The notes: generated by a model not told the origin, from the sequence alone. 64,000 bases of DNA from Lutibacter maritimus (GCF_900116115.1 NZ_FOZP01000001.1:1-64000); one strand, 5' to 3'; positions 45,853-55,533 are shown, counted from the first letter of the stretch. Made by a program: numbers and translations.

Positions 45853-46393
45853 ATTGTACAGATAAAAGTTGTTTCAGTTTGTTTTTTGCTCGTGAAATGG
45901 TTGTTCTACTATTTTCGTATGATATATCCATAATTTGAGCAATTTCTTCGTAATCATATCCTTCAATAAAATGTAATGTAAGTGATACTTTATAATTTGT
46001 TTTTAATTCATTTATTTTTTGAAGTAATTCTTTTGCGCTTAATGCATCATAATCTTCAACATCATTTACTTCGTTTTCACTTAAATTTAAATTTTCTAAA
46101 GGTTTGGTTTCAATTCGTTTATTCTTTTTTAAAGCAGTAATGCTATTATTTATCACTATTTTTTTTAACCAAGCTCCAAAAGATACAGTTCCACTAAATG
46201 AATCTAGTTTTGTAAATGCTGCTAAAAAAGATTCTTGCATAATATCTTCAGCTTCAAAACTGTCATTTACAATTCTAATAGCAGTATTATACATTGCTTT
46301 ATAATACTGTTTATACACAGTAAATTGTGCATTAGCATTCCCTTTTTTACAAAGTTCTAACAGTTGGTTAATATGTTGAATTTCTGTTTTCAA
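45842..46393 (-). CDS. ECF-type RNA polymerase sigma factor
   Basis: The 183-residue sigma-70-family protein has region 2 (about 25-90, with NDSFEAEDIMQESFLAAF and FGAWLKKIVINNSI) and region 4 (about 125-175, with YKVSLTLHFIEGYDYEEIAQIM and SRAKNKLKQLL in two parts). No region 1 or 3 is present, so it is extracytoplasmic-function type. It heads a four-gene operon with an anti-sigma factor and two beta-helix envelope proteins. An ECF-like promoter at 46412-46439 suggests autoregulation. Confidence 0.9.
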   Translation of the reverse strand: MKTEIQHINQLLELCKKGNANAQFTVYKQYYKAMYNTAIRIVNDSFEAEDIMQESFLAAFTKLDSFSGTVSFGAWLKKIVINNSITALKKNKRIETKPLENLNLSENEVNDVEDYDALSAKELLQKINELKTNYKVSLTLHFIEGYDYEEIAQIMDISYENSRTTISRAKNKLKQLLSVQYER

Positions 46394-46411
46394 AAATTGA
46401 TTTCTACTTAA

Positions 46412-46439
46412 AAGACAGTGTAAAAATTAAACTGTTACA
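46412..46439 (-). promoter_or_regulatory. Possible autoregulated ECF promoter of the sigma operon
   Basis: On the minus strand TGTAACA (46439-46433), a 15-base spacer and TGTCTT (46417-46412) resemble the TGTAAC/GTCT promoters of Bacteroidota ECF factors. Nested in it are inverted repeats AGTGTAA/TTACACT (46417-46423 and 46435-46441) and ACAGT/ACTGT. It ends 18 bases before the sigma-factor ATG. Confidence 0.5.
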
Positions 46440-46628
46440 CTTTTAGTTAAATTTATAAAAAAATTAGTGGATGTTTATCGTAATTTTGGCACAACAATTG
46501 AAAAATACTAATAGAGCTTATTTAATATTTATTTTTAGAAGCTTGATAATCAATTTAATAAATGAATTTTATGGTTGTTATTTCTTTTTGATAAAAAAAA
46601 TAAATGACAAAATGACTAATAATATACT

Positions 46629-49085
46629 ATGAGTAATACAAAATTTTTAAAACTGGACAATCTGTCATTAGATAATATTTTAGATGATGATGCTGATTTA
46701 ATACCATTAATGACTCCTGAAGACGAAGAAGAGATAAATAGAGAAGATGTACCAGAATTATTGCCAATATTACCATTAAGAAATACGGTGTTGTTTCCTG
46801 GGGTTGTAATTCCTATTACTGCTGGTAGAGATAAATCTATTCAGTTAATTAAAGAAGCCAATAAAGGCAACAAAATAATTGGAGTTGTAGCACAAAAAAA
46901 TGAAGCAATTGAAGATCCAACTGTAAATGATATTCATAAAGTTGGAACAGTAGCTGTTATTTTAAGAATGCTTAAAATGCCTGATGGAAATACAACAGTT
47001 ATTATACAAGGCAAAAAGCGTTTTGAAATAGAATCTATAGTGCAAGAACAACCCTATTTTCAGGCAACAACAAAAGCGTGTGTTGAAGATAGAAGCGAAG
47101 AAAAGGATGTTGAGTTTGATGCAATTATAGAATCTATTAAAGAAATGGCAATTCGGATAATTAAAGAAAATCCAAATTTACCTACAGAAGCTACATTTGC
47201 TATTAAAAATATTGAAAGCAATCCATTTTTAATCAACTTTGTTTCGGCAAATATGAATTTAAAAGTAGAGGAAAAGCAAGAATTATTAGAAACTAATAAT
47301 TTAAAAGAAAGAGCTTTACTTACTTTAAAAAAGATGGGGGCAGAGTTACAACGTTTAGAGTTGAGAAACGATATTCAGTCTAAAACTAGAACGGATATGG
47401 ATCAACAACAACGTGAATACTATTTGCATCAACAACTAAAAACTATTCAAGAAGAGTTAGGTGGTGTTTCTTTTGATGAAGAATTAGAAGAAATGAAAAC
47501 GCGTTCTAAATCAAAAAAATGGACAAAGGAAGTGCAAGCTATTTTTGATAAAGAATTAGGACGTTTACAGCGTATGAATCCGCAAATGGCAGATTACTCT
47601 GTACAACGTAATTATTTAGATTTATTGTTAGATTTACCTTGGAATGAATACTCCGTTGATAAATTTGATTTAAAACGTGCTCAAAAAATATTAGACAGAG
47701 ATCATTTTGGTTTAGAGAAAGTAAAAGAGCGTATTGTTGAACATTTGGCTGTTTTAAAATTAAAAGGAGATATGAGATCGCCAATTATTTGTTTATACGG
47801 TCCTCCAGGTGTTGGGAAAACTTCTTTAGGAAAATCAATCGCAGAATCTATTGGTAGAAAATATGTGCGTATGTCTTTAGGAGGTTTACGTGATGAAGCT
47901 GAAATACGCGGACATAGAAAAACATATATTGGTGCAATGCCAGGTAGAATTATAAAAGATATTAAAAAAGCAGGAACTTCAAATCCGGTTTTTGTGTTAG
48001 ATGAAATTGATAAATTAGCATCATCAAGTCATAATGGAGATCCTTCTTCAGCAATGTTGGAAGTTTTAGATCCTGAGCAAAACACTACGTTTTATGATAA
48101 TTTTTTAGAGCTTGATTACGATTTATCTAAAGTATTATTTGTTGCAACGGCTAACAGTTTATCTACCATTCCTTGGGCGTTAAGAGATAGAATGGAAATT
48201 ATAAATGTTTCTGGTTATACTATTGAAGAAAAAGTAGAAATTGCCAAACGTCATTTATTACCAAAGCAACTAAAAGAACACGGTTTAACTACAGAACATT
48301 TACAAATGGGTAAACGTGAGTTAGAAAAAATTGTGGAAGCTTACACGCGTGAATCGGGTGTTAGAGGTTTAGAAAAACAAATTGCTAAAATGGTTCGTTA
48401 TGCAGCTAAATCTATTGCAATGGAAGAGGTTTATGAACCAAAAGTTTCTATTGAAATTATTGAGAAAGTATTAGGCCCATCGCATTTAGAACGTGATAAA
48501 TATGAAAGTAATGATGTTGCTGGTGTTGTTACAGGTTTAGCTTGGACAAGTGTTGGGGGTGATATTTTATTTATTGAATCGATCATTTCAAAAGGTAAAG
48601 GAGGATTAACTATTACTGGAAATATAGGTAATGTAATGAAAGAGTCTGCTACCATTGCAATGGAATATATTAGAGCAAACGCTAATGATTTTGGAATAAA
48701 ATTAGAATGGTTAGATTCCTATAAAATGCATATGCATATTCCTGAAGGAGCAACTCCAAAAGATGGTCCAAGTGCAGGTATAACAATGCTTACATCAATA
48801 GCTTCTGTATTTACACAACGTAAAGTAAAGCCAAAATTAGCAATGACAGGTGAAATTACTTTAAGAGGTAAAGTATTGCCTGTTGGAGGAATTAAAGAGA
48901 AAATATTGGCTGCAAAACGCGCTAATATTAAAGAAATAATTTTATGTAAAGAAAATGAAAAAGATATTTTGGAAATTAAAGAATCTTATTTAAAAGGATT
49001 AAAATTCCATTATGTTACTGAAATGAGAGAAGTAATTGATTTAGCTTTGATGAAGCAGAAAGTTAAAAATGCAAAAAAATTATAA
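46629..49085 (+). CDS. lon: Lon protease (endopeptidase La)
   Basis: ATP-dependent cytoplasmic serine protease that degrades misfolded and regulatory proteins. The 818-residue chain has an N-terminal substrate-recognition domain ([13 protein letters not shown], about 48-60), Walker A GPPGVGKT (about 391-398), Walker B (VFVLDEIDK), and the protease domain with the catalytic Ser in KDGPSAG (Ser715) and the Lys about 43 residues later in VGGIKEK. It is divergent from the sigma operon and ends at a terminator. Heat-shock control cannot be read from the sequence. Confidence 0.97.
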   Translation: MSNTKFLKLDNLSLDNILDDDADLIPLMTPEDEEEINREDVPELLPILPLRNTVLFPGVVIPITAGRDKSIQLIKEANKGNKIIGVVAQKNEAIEDPTVNDIHKVGTVAVILRMLKMPDGNTTVIIQGKKRFEIESIVQEQPYFQATTKACVEDRSEEKDVEFDAIIESIKEMAIRIIKENPNLPTEATFAIKNIESNPFLINFVSANMNLKVEEKQELLETNNLKERALLTLKKMGAELQRLELRNDIQSKTRTDMDQQQREYYLHQQLKTIQEELGGVSFDEELEEMKTRSKSKKWTKEVQAIFDKELGRLQRMNPQMADYSVQRNYLDLLLDLPWNEYSVDKFDLKRAQKILDRDHFGLEKVKERIVEHLAVLKLKGDMRSPIICLYGPPGVGKTSLGKSIAESIGRKYVRMSLGGLRDEAEIRGHRKTYIGAMPGRIIKDIKKAGTSNPVFVLDEIDKLASSSHNGDPSSAMLEVLDPEQNTTFYDNFLELDYDLSKVLFVATANSLSTIPWALRDRMEIINVSGYTIEEKVEIAKRHLLPKQLKEHGLTTEHLQMGKRELEKIVEAYTRESGVRGLEKQIAKMVRYAAKSIAMEEVYEPKVSIEIIEKVLGPSHLERDKYESNDVAGVVTGLAWTSVGGDILFIESIISKGKGGLTITGNIGNVMKESATIAMEYIRANANDFGIKLEWLDSYKMHMHIPEGATPKDGPSAGITMLTSIASVFTQRKVKPKLAMTGEITLRGKVLPVGGIKEKILAAKRANIKEIILCKENEKDILEIKESYLKGLKFHYVTEMREVIDLALMKQKVKNAKKL

Positions 49086-49119
49086 GTAGTTTATAATTTA
49101 AAAAGACAATAATTTAAAA

Positions 49120-49147
49120 GGGCAGCCAAATGGTTGCTCTTTTTTTG
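49120..49147 (+). terminator. lon terminator
   Basis: GGGCAGCC / GGTTGCTC (8 bp with two G-U pairs, loop AAAT) is followed by seven or more T, about 35 bases after the lon stop. Confidence 0.8.
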
Positions 49148-49157
49148 TTTACAATAC

Positions 49158-49241
49158 TTTTAAAAGTTGCACAACAAATTTTAAAAGTTGCGCAACTATT
49201 GAAAAAAGGTGTGCAACTATTAAAAAAAGGTGTACACCTTT
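49158..49241. repeat. Four degenerate 21-bp tandem repeats
   Basis: Exact 21-base periodicity with units at 49158, 49179, 49200 and 49221. Each unit has a T/A-rich 8-mer, then GTTGC or GGTGT, then a complementary CAAC or CACC. Units 2 and 4 contain perfect palindromes (GTTGCGCAAC and GGTGTACACC). Unit 4 extends into a 24-base A7/T palindrome (49222-49245) that could also act as a terminator. The period is two helical turns, so repeats would face the same side of the DNA. Confidence 0.65.
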
Positions 49242-49299
49242 TTTTTAATGTCTAACAATTTGTACTTGCAATAAAAAACGGTACAATTAATTGCGTGAT

Positions 49300-49422
49300 T
49301 TAAGCAGCTGCATTTTGGTTATACATTTCTATTTCAAATTCTTTTATAGTTTTATACCCTAAAGTTGAGTTTATTCTTCTTTTATAATACCAAGATTCAA
49401 TCCAAGTAAAGATAGTTAATTC
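49300..49422 (-). pseudogene. IS3-family transposase (OrfB) C-terminal remnant
   Basis: The frame encodes 40 residues ending in a proper stop: TWIESWYYKRRINSTLGYKT followed by IKEFEIEMYNQNAAA. This is the end of an IS3-family DDE transposase, whose C-terminus reads (I/W)ExxYNxxRxHSxLGYxTPxEFE. An in-frame stop lies two codons upstream and no catalytic residues remain. On its 3' side, 49261-49290 may be the eroded right end of the element. It is a dead insertion-sequence fragment. Confidence 0.8.
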
Positions 49423-49519
49423 AACTTATGATCTTTAATCATTATTTTACTTTTAATAATTTTACTTTAAAAGCTTATTGAATTTTGTAATAAATTTTAA
49501 ATAACTAAAAAGGTTTTTA

Positions 49520-50254
49520 TTATTTGTAATTTCTTACATCAATAATTTTTCCGTTTTTTAATTCACCAGACACATCTAGTTGGTAAATTTGTTCAGCAAC
49601 TTGTTTAGGTGTTGATAAATCTCCGTGCTCATAAAAATCGATAAAACGTTGTACAGATTTAAAGTTATCTTTAGGAGTATTTCTTGCCAATTCTTGCATA
49701 TCAGTATCAACAATACCTGGGTAAACAGAAACTATTTTAACGCCATTTTTTAATTCTTTTTGTTCTTTAGAAATAACTTTAGTCATCATGTCTAATCCAG
49801 CTTTAGAAGCGCAATACATAGTCCAGCTTTCATAAGGATTGATAGCTGCACCGGATGAAATATTGATAATTTTCTTTTTACAATTAAACTCTTTTGAAAG
49901 TTTTATAAATTGAGAACTTAAAATAAGTGGAGCTGTTAAATTTATTTGAATAGTATAACTAATATCTTTTGGTTCAATATTTTCAAGTGTATTTACGGTC
50001 CCTAAATTACCTGCATTATTGAACAGTGTTAAAATAGAAGTGTTTTCACTATTTAAATGTGAAAATATTTCTTTAATAGTCTTTTCAATTTGTATAATAT
50101 CATTTAAATCGCATTGGTATTGTTCAACAGCATATTCCTTTTTTAATTTAGTTCTAGCAATGGAAATAACTCTATAGCCATTTTTATGATATTCTTCAGC
50201 AATGCCATGACCCAAACCTTTACTTCCTCCAGTAATAATTACTATTTTTTCCAT
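49520..50254 (-). CDS. SDR family oxidoreductase (sepiapterin/benzil reductase-like)
   Basis: A 244-residue classical short-chain dehydrogenase. It shows TGGSKGLGHGIA (8-19) for cofactor binding, NNAGNLG (about 77-83), and the catalytic Ser/Tyr/Lys in ISSGAAINP and YCASKAGLDMM. The C-terminal part resembles the benzil/sepiapterin reductase subgroup. It is about 58 bases from the mazG gene, which lies upstream on the same strand, and may be transcribed with it. The substrate is unknown. Confidence 0.83.
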   Translation of the reverse strand: MEKIVIITGGSKGLGHGIAEEYHKNGYRVISIARTKLKKEYAVEQYQCDLNDIIQIEKTIKEIFSHLNSENTSILTLFNNAGNLGTVNTLENIEPKDISYTIQINLTAPLILSSQFIKLSKEFNCKKKIINISSGAAINPYESWTMYCASKAGLDMMTKVISKEQKELKNGVKIVSVYPGIVDTDMQELARNTPKDNFKSVQRFIDFYEHGDLSTPKQVAEQIYQLDVSGELKNGKIIDVRNYK

Positions 50255-50312
50255 ATAAATGAATTTATAATACTAATTTAAAAAAATTAATTGATTGAAG
50301 TTGACTAAATCT

Positions 50313-51092
50313 TTATTTGTAGATTTTTTTAGCTGCATCCCAAAACACGTCCATTTCAGCTAAAGACATATCATGCAATGATTTATCCATTTTTTTTGCT
50401 GCTTTTTCTAAATACTGAAATCTATTGATGAATTTTTTATTAGTACGTTCTAACGCATTTTCTGGATTTACCTTAATAAAACGGGCGTAATTAATAAGAG
50501 AAAATAACACATCACCAAATTCAGCTTCTATATTATCGGTATTTCCTTTTTCAATTTCAGCATTTAATTCTGCCAATTCTTCTTGTACTTTTTCCCAAAC
50601 CTGTTGTGGTTCTTCCCAATCAAAGCCTACGCCTGCAACTTTATCTTGAATTCGGTTGGCTTTTACCAATGCAGGTAATGATTTTGGAACGCCTTCTAAA
50701 ACTGAAGTTTTTCCTTCTTTTAGTTTTAGTTTTTCCCAATTTTGTTTTACGTCGTCTTCATTTTCTACTTCAACGTTTCCATAAATGTGTGGATGACGGT
50801 GAATTAATTTTTCTGAAATAGCTTCAGCTACATCTGCAATATCAAAAGCATCTGTTTCTGAACCTATTTTAGCGTAAAAAACAATATGTAATAATACATC
50901 ACCTAATTCTTTTTTAATTTCTTGTAAGTCGTTATTAAGAATGGCGTCACCTAACTCATAAGTTTCCTCAATAGTTAAATGTCGGAGTGATTGAAATGTT
51001 TGTTTTTGATCCCAAGGACATTTAGAACGCAACTCATCCATAATGTCTAAAAGTCGACCAAATGCTTGAAGTTGCTGTTCTCTTGTGTGCAT
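50313..51092 (-). CDS. mazG: Nucleoside triphosphate pyrophosphohydrolase MazG
   Basis: Hydrolyses NTPs and dNTPs to monophosphates and pyrophosphate. The 259-residue protein has two MazG domains. The N-terminal one has CPWDQKQTFQSLRHLTIEE (20-38 in two parts) and ELGDVLLHIVFYAKIG; the C-terminal one has EAEFGDVLFSLINYARF. The EExxE-ExxD metal-binding helices are visible. Its start shares one base with the DUF5606 stop, so it is coupled within the def-DUF5606-mazG operon. Confidence 0.93.
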   Translation of the reverse strand: MHTREQQLQAFGRLLDIMDELRSKCPWDQKQTFQSLRHLTIEETYELGDAILNNDLQEIKKELGDVLLHIVFYAKIGSETDAFDIADVAEAISEKLIHRHPHIYGNVEVENEDDVKQNWEKLKLKEGKTSVLEGVPKSLPALVKANRIQDKVAGVGFDWEEPQQVWEKVQEELAELNAEIEKGNTDNIEAEFGDVLFSLINYARFIKVNPENALERTNKKFINRFQYLEKAAKKMDKSLHDMSLAEMDVFWDAAKKIYK

Positions 51093-51511
51093 TATTCTTC
51101 GGTTGTTTCTTCTTCAACTTCTTTAATAGAAGAAAAGTCAAAGTTTTTAGAAGCTAATAAATTATACCATTGTAGCACTTTTTTAATATTTGAAGTGTAT
51201 ACACGTTCTTCGTCAAAATTTGGTAAAACTTCTCTAAAATATGACGTTAATACTTTGCCACTTTCTTTAGGGTTTAATGCTTCTTTGCTATTTTCTTTTT
51301 CGGCTATAGCTTTAAAAACAATACGTAATGGAACTTCTTCTTCATAAGTGTAAATGGCAATTTCATTTAATGCACTAATATTATGTGTAGCAGTTACGGG
51401 TGTTTTTTTTCCGTCAATTAGTGATTCTACAATAATTCCGCCTTTAGATTGTGCTTTAATCTCAAACAATCCTGGTTTACCATTAATGGCAACAATATTT
51501 TTTAATTCCAT
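51092..51511 (-). CDS. DUF5606 domain protein
   Basis: A 139-residue protein beginning MELKNIVAINGKPGLFEIKA, followed by SKGGIIVESLIDGKK, the DUF5606 start found in Bacteroidota. It has a C-terminal helical region (YTSNIKKVLQWYNLLA). It lies between def and mazG, 4 bases after def, in the same minus-strand operon. The C-terminus ends in a run of glutamates and threonines. Function is unknown, but the fixed genomic position suggests a housekeeping role. Confidence 0.8.
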   Translation of the reverse strand: MELKNIVAINGKPGLFEIKAQSKGGIIVESLIDGKKTPVTATHNISALNEIAIYTYEEEVPLRIVFKAIAEKENSKEALNPKESGKVLTSYFREVLPNFDEERVYTSNIKKVLQWYNLLASKNFDFSSIKEVEEETTEE

Positions 51512-51515
51512 ATAG

Positions 51516-52103
51516 TTATTTTCTTTTTAAGGTTGGAAATTTCATCCTGTAATCAGCATTTACTTTCCCTTTTGAAATGTTTTCTAATTTCTTTTTAAGC
51601 AATCGTTTTTTTAATGATGAAATTTTGTCAGTAAATAAAATACCTTCAATATGGTCGTACTCGTGTTGAATTACTCGTGCAGCTAAACCGTCAATTACTT
51701 CAGTATGTTTTTCAAAATTTTCATCTAAATATTCAATGGTAATTTTACTCTGTCTAAAAACATCCTCTCTAATATCAGGAATACTTAAACATCCTTCCGT
51801 AAAAGCCCATTCATCACCTTCTTCTTTTATTATTTTAGCATTTATAAATACTTTGTCAAAATTAGCTAAAAATGTACGCTCAACTTCGTCTAAATCTTCA
51901 TCTTCACCAAATGGTGTTGTGTTTACTATAAACAATCGAATAGATTTGTCAATTTGTGGAGCAGCTAAACCAACGCCTTGAGCGTTTAACATGGTTTCTC
52001 TCATATTTTCAATAAGTTCAGCTAAATTTGGATAGTTTTTATCAATTTCTACGCCTACTTTTCTTAAAACAGGATCTCCGTAAGCCACAATAGGTAAAAT
52101 CAT
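51516..52103 (-). CDS. def: Peptide deformylase
   Basis: Metalloenzyme removing formyl groups from nascent proteins. I start it at the ATG at 52103 (MILPIVAYGDPVLRKV), giving 195 residues. An in-frame ATG 21 bases upstream adds a lysine-rich peptide and would overlap the -7 element at 52122-52129. The three family motifs are present: GVGLAAPQI, EGCLSIP and QHEYDHIEG with the metal-binding Cys and two His. It heads the def-DUF5606-mazG operon. Confidence 0.95.
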   Translation of the reverse strand: MILPIVAYGDPVLRKVGVEIDKNYPNLAELIENMRETMLNAQGVGLAAPQIDKSIRLFIVNTTPFGEDEDLDEVERTFLANFDKVFINAKIIKEEGDEWAFTEGCLSIPDIREDVFRQSKITIEYLDENFEKHTEVIDGLAARVIQHEYDHIEGILFTDKISSLKKRLLKKKLENISKGKVNADYRMKFPTLKRK

Positions 52104-52121
52104 ATTCTTTTTTTTGGTTTG

Positions 52122-52129
52122 CAAAAATA
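52122..52129 (-). promoter_or_regulatory. def operon promoter -7 element
   Basis: TATTTTTG on the minus strand (52129-52122), about 19 bases before the ATG at 52103. No clear -33 TTG. If ruvX was once directly upstream, this element may be what keeps def expressed. Confidence 0.4.
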
Positions 52130-52220
52130 CAAAAGATTCAATGAATAATAAAATTTTAATTGAAAGGTATTTTTTTATGAAAATTATGTTATTTTTAGTG
52201 TAAATAGCAAAACAGATTAT

Positions 52221-54578
52221 ATGGAAGCATTATTTAAGTATGCAACACCAGCAATTTATTGGATACTAGTAATAATTTGGGGCTATATTTTTGTCTTCTA
52301 TTTAAAAAAAATTAATAGAAAAAATGAAGGTGATAAATTATTAAATCTTTTATTATTTATACTAGCAATTGATGCTTTTAGAACGCTTTTTGAAAGTATA
52401 TATTTTGGTACGTGGTATACTTCATTATCAGGGATAATTCCAATAGAAATTTTCAATTATTTAGCACAACCCAAAATTGTTTTTTATCCTAAACTTTTAA
52501 ACTTAATTGTTGCGTTATTAATTTTAATAATGATTATTAGAAAATGGCTGCCATCTGAATTAAAACAAAAAGAAAAAATTAAACTACAAATTAAGGAACA
52601 ATTAGATGAATTAATAATTTTAAATAATAAGCTACTTTTTGCAAAAGAACGAGCTGAAGAAAGTGAAGATAAATTGAAAAGGGCAATTATGGCATCACCA
52701 TTTCCAACGATGATTTATGCTGATGATGGAGAAGTATTAACTATAAATGAAGCTTGGGAACAATTAACGGGTTATTCACTCAAAGATATTCCAACGATTG
52801 TTGATTGGATAAATAAAGCATTTGAAAATGAGATTGAAAGTATTGGAGAAAAGAATAAGAGTTTTTACGATTTAAATGGAAAAGCGATTGAAGGGGAGTA
52901 CGAAGTCTTAACTTCAAAAGGCACTAAATTAGTTTGGGATTTTAGTTCAGCTTTATTAGGTAAGTTTAGCGATGGTAGAAAACTTGTAATTTCTATAGCA
53001 AAAGATATTACAACTCAAAAACAAAATCAATTGAATTTGTACAATCAAAAAAAATTGTTTGAAACTATGTTCAATACCATAACAGATGGCGTAGTAATAA
53101 CTAATACAAAAAGAGAAATAATTTTAGCTAATAAAGGTATTGAAACTACATTTGGGTATGATCCAGAAGTTTTATTAGGAAAAACTACTCAAATACTCTA
53201 CGCTGATATTGAAAAATTTAAAGATGCAGGTGCAAAATTTTATGATGAGAATGTGAAAAATGCTGATAATTTTTATTTTACATTGTACAAAAACAAAAAT
53301 AATGATGTTTTTCCTGGTGAAACCTTTGGTGCTAAATTATATGATACAAATAGCAAATGGATAGGGAATTTAGAAATTATCAGAAATATAAGCGAACGTC
53401 AGAATTTAATTTTTAACTTAAAAATTGCCAAAGAAAAAGCAGAACAAAGCGATCAGTTAAAATCGGCATTTTTAGCAAACATGAGTCATGAAATACGGAC
53501 TCCTATGAATGGAATTTTAGGATTTTCAGAATTATTAAAAAACCCCGAATTAACTGGAGAAAAGCAACAGCAATATATTGATATTATTGAAAAAAGTGGA
53601 GCAAGAATGCTAAACATAATAAACGATATTATTGATATCTCTAAAATTGAAGCTGGTTTAATGGAACTTGAAATTACTGAGTTTAATATAAATGAATTAG
53701 GGGATTATTTATATACTTTTTTTAAACCAGAAGTAACATCTAAAGGTCTTGATTTTATATTTAATAAAAAATTACCTATTGAAATGGCTGTTATTAAAAC
53801 TGATAGAGAAAAACTACTTTCAATATTTACAAACCTTATAAAAAATGCTATTAAATATACTGATAAAGGTATAATTGAATTTGGCTATCAAGTAAAAGAT
53901 AATTTTTATGAATTTTTTGTGAAAGATTCGGGTATTGGAATTCAAAAAATTAAACAAGATCTTGTATTTCAGCGTTTTATTCAGGCGGATATTAAAAATA
54001 GTATGGCTCGTCAAGGTGCTGGATTAGGATTGTCTATTTCTAAAGCATTCTGTGAGTTACTAGGTGGTAATATTAGAGTTGAAAGTGAAGAAGGGGTAGG
54101 TTCTACATTTTATTTTACAGTTCCTTATAATATAAATTTGAGCAGTCAAAACCAAGAACATCATAAGTTGAATGTTCCTGTTTCTGCTAAAAAAATACAC
54201 TTAAAAGTGTTAGTCGCTGAAGATGACGAAATATCTAAAATGTACCTTTCAGAAACTATTGGCAATATTTCTCATACCATTTTAACAGCTGCATCAGGTA
54301 CTGATGCAATTACAATTTGTAAGGAAAATCCCGATATAGATTTAATTTTAATGGATATTCAAATGCCCGGTTTAAATGGTTATGAAGCCACTCGTGAAAT
54401 AAGAAAATTCAATAAAAATGTTGTTATTATTGCTCAAACTGCTTTTGGATTGTCTGGAGATAGAGAAAAATCAATAAAAGCAGGATGTGATGAATATATA
54501 TCTAAACCTATTCAAAGTAATCAATTATTAGAACTTATTGAAGCTTGTTTTAACAAATCGGATAACGCTACTGTATAA
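52221..54578 (+). CDS. Hybrid sensor histidine kinase (TM, two PAS, HisKA, HATPase, receiver)
   Basis: The 785-residue membrane sensor has N-terminal hydrophobic helices (about 10-27, 38-50, 88-107), two PAS domains (about 150-270 and 280-395), the phospho-acceptor His423 in NMSHEIRTP, an N box in NLIKNAIKYT (538-547), G boxes DSGIG (569-573) and GAGLGLS (599-605), and a C-terminal receiver with Asp712 in MDIQMPG and Lys762. No separate response regulator or output domain follows, so the target is elsewhere or is a diffusible partner. It opens the opposite-strand block between def and ruvX. Confidence 0.93.
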   Translation: MEALFKYATPAIYWILVIIWGYIFVFYLKKINRKNEGDKLLNLLLFILAIDAFRTLFESIYFGTWYTSLSGIIPIEIFNYLAQPKIVFYPKLLNLIVALLILIMIIRKWLPSELKQKEKIKLQIKEQLDELIILNNKLLFAKERAEESEDKLKRAIMASPFPTMIYADDGEVLTINEAWEQLTGYSLKDIPTIVDWINKAFENEIESIGEKNKSFYDLNGKAIEGEYEVLTSKGTKLVWDFSSALLGKFSDGRKLVISIAKDITTQKQNQLNLYNQKKLFETMFNTITDGVVITNTKREIILANKGIETTFGYDPEVLLGKTTQILYADIEKFKDAGAKFYDENVKNADNFYFTLYKNKNNDVFPGETFGAKLYDTNSKWIGNLEIIRNISERQNLIFNLKIAKEKAEQSDQLKSAFLANMSHEIRTPMNGILGFSELLKNPELTGEKQQQYIDIIEKSGARMLNIINDIIDISKIEAGLMELEITEFNINELGDYLYTFFKPEVTSKGLDFIFNKKLPIEMAVIKTDREKLLSIFTNLIKNAIKYTDKGIIEFGYQVKDNFYEFFVKDSGIGIQKIKQDLVFQRFIQADIKNSMARQGAGLGLSISKAFCELLGGNIRVESEEGVGSTFYFTVPYNINLSSQNQEHHKLNVPVSAKKIHLKVLVAEDDEISKMYLSETIGNISHTILTAASGTDAITICKENPDIDLILMDIQMPGLNGYEATREIRKFNKNVVIIAQTAFGLSGDREKSIKAGCDEYISKPIQSNQLLELIEACFNKSDNATV

Positions 54579-54695
54579 TACGCAAAAATTTATTTATTCT
54601 ACTTTTTATAAAAATTAAATTGGTTTAATTTATGTTACTATTATTTAAATGTTTAAAAACTATTTATTTAGTTATGTAACTATAAAAATAGTTAT

Positions 54696-54703
54696 TATAT
54701 TTG
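54696..54703 (+). promoter_or_regulatory. -7 element ahead of the TlpA-like gene
   Basis: TATATTTG, about 35 bases before the ATG at 54738. Upstream lie two short dyads, AGTTA-TG-TAACT and AACTA-N6-TAGTT (about 54670-54694). No -33 TTG at the usual spacing. Confidence 0.45.
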
Positions 54704-54737
54704 ATTAAATTTATTTTTAAACAATTAAACGTTATAA

Positions 54738-55523
54738 ATGAGAAAAGTAATAAATACATTAATTGTGATAGTTTTTTTTAATCTAACACTTTTAGCACAA
54801 AATAAAATTGCTTCAGATCCAATTTTTGTTGTAAATGAAAAAATTGTTTCCAAACAAAAAATAGAGGAATATTTAAGCAAAGGTTATATAAAAGAAATGC
54901 AAAACAGCATTACAGATCAGCAATATTTAAATTTAAAAAGTAAACTTGGTGAAAATCTTGGTGAAAAGGAATTTATTGTAATTATTAAAATTTTTACCGA
55001 ATCTGAAATGAATGAACAAAAAGCGCAAGTAAATACAATTACAGAAAAATCAACTCCAACAAAAATTAAGGATGAATATCTATTAAAAGTAAATGACATT
55101 GCTGTAGATTTTAATTTAAAAATGCTTAATGGTGACATTATTAATTTAGCCAATTTAAAAGGAAAAGTTGTGTTATTAAACTTTTGGGCTACTTGGTGTG
55201 GACCTTGTATTAGAGAATTTTATGAAATTCCTTCAAAAATTTTAACCAAATTTAAAAACGAAGATTTTATATTTCTTCCAGTTTCAATTGGAGAAGATGT
55301 GCAAATTGTAAAAGACAAAATGATATATTTAAGCAAAAAGGGTATTGTGTTTAATGTTGGAATTGATCCTGATAAAATAATTTGGAATAGTTATGCTACA
55401 GGATCAATTCCTAAAAATTTTATAATTGATAAAAACGGAATAATTAATTTTATAACAACAGGTTATAATGAAGAAAATATTGATACTTTGGTAAAACAAT
55501 TAGAATTTTTACTTAAAAACTAG
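54738..55523 (+). CDS. TlpA-family thioredoxin-like thiol-disulfide oxidoreductase, exported
   Basis: Reducing periplasmic thioredoxin-fold protein. The 261-residue precursor has a signal peptide (1-20, ending LTLLAQ), a region of about 90 residues unlike the core (25-112), and a TlpA domain from about 118 with WATWCGPC (Cys154 and Cys157) and a cis-Pro loop GSIPKNF. The N-terminal part is not recognised. It is 10 bases ahead of the DUF5694-like gene, so the two are probably an operon. Confidence 0.9.
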   Translation: MRKVINTLIVIVFFNLTLLAQNKIASDPIFVVNEKIVSKQKIEEYLSKGYIKEMQNSITDQQYLNLKSKLGENLGEKEFIVIIKIFTESEMNEQKAQVNTITEKSTPTKIKDEYLLKVNDIAVDFNLKMLNGDIINLANLKGKVVLLNFWATWCGPCIREFYEIPSKILTKFKNEDFIFLPVSIGEDVQIVKDKMIYLSKKGIVFNVGIDPDKIIWNSYATGSIPKNFIIDKNGIINFITTGYNEENIDTLVKQLEFLLKN

Positions 55524-55533
55524 CTAAATATTT

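Larger units (their letters stand above)
49086..49519. other. 434-base interval between lon and the minus-strand SDR: terminator, 21-bp repeats, transposase remnant
   Basis: Two genes converge here. The interval holds the lon terminator (49120-49147), four degenerate 21-bp tandem repeats (49158-49241) and the 3' end of an IS3-type transposase gene (49300-49422). From 49423 to 49519 I see nothing but AT-rich sequence. Confidence 0.7.
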
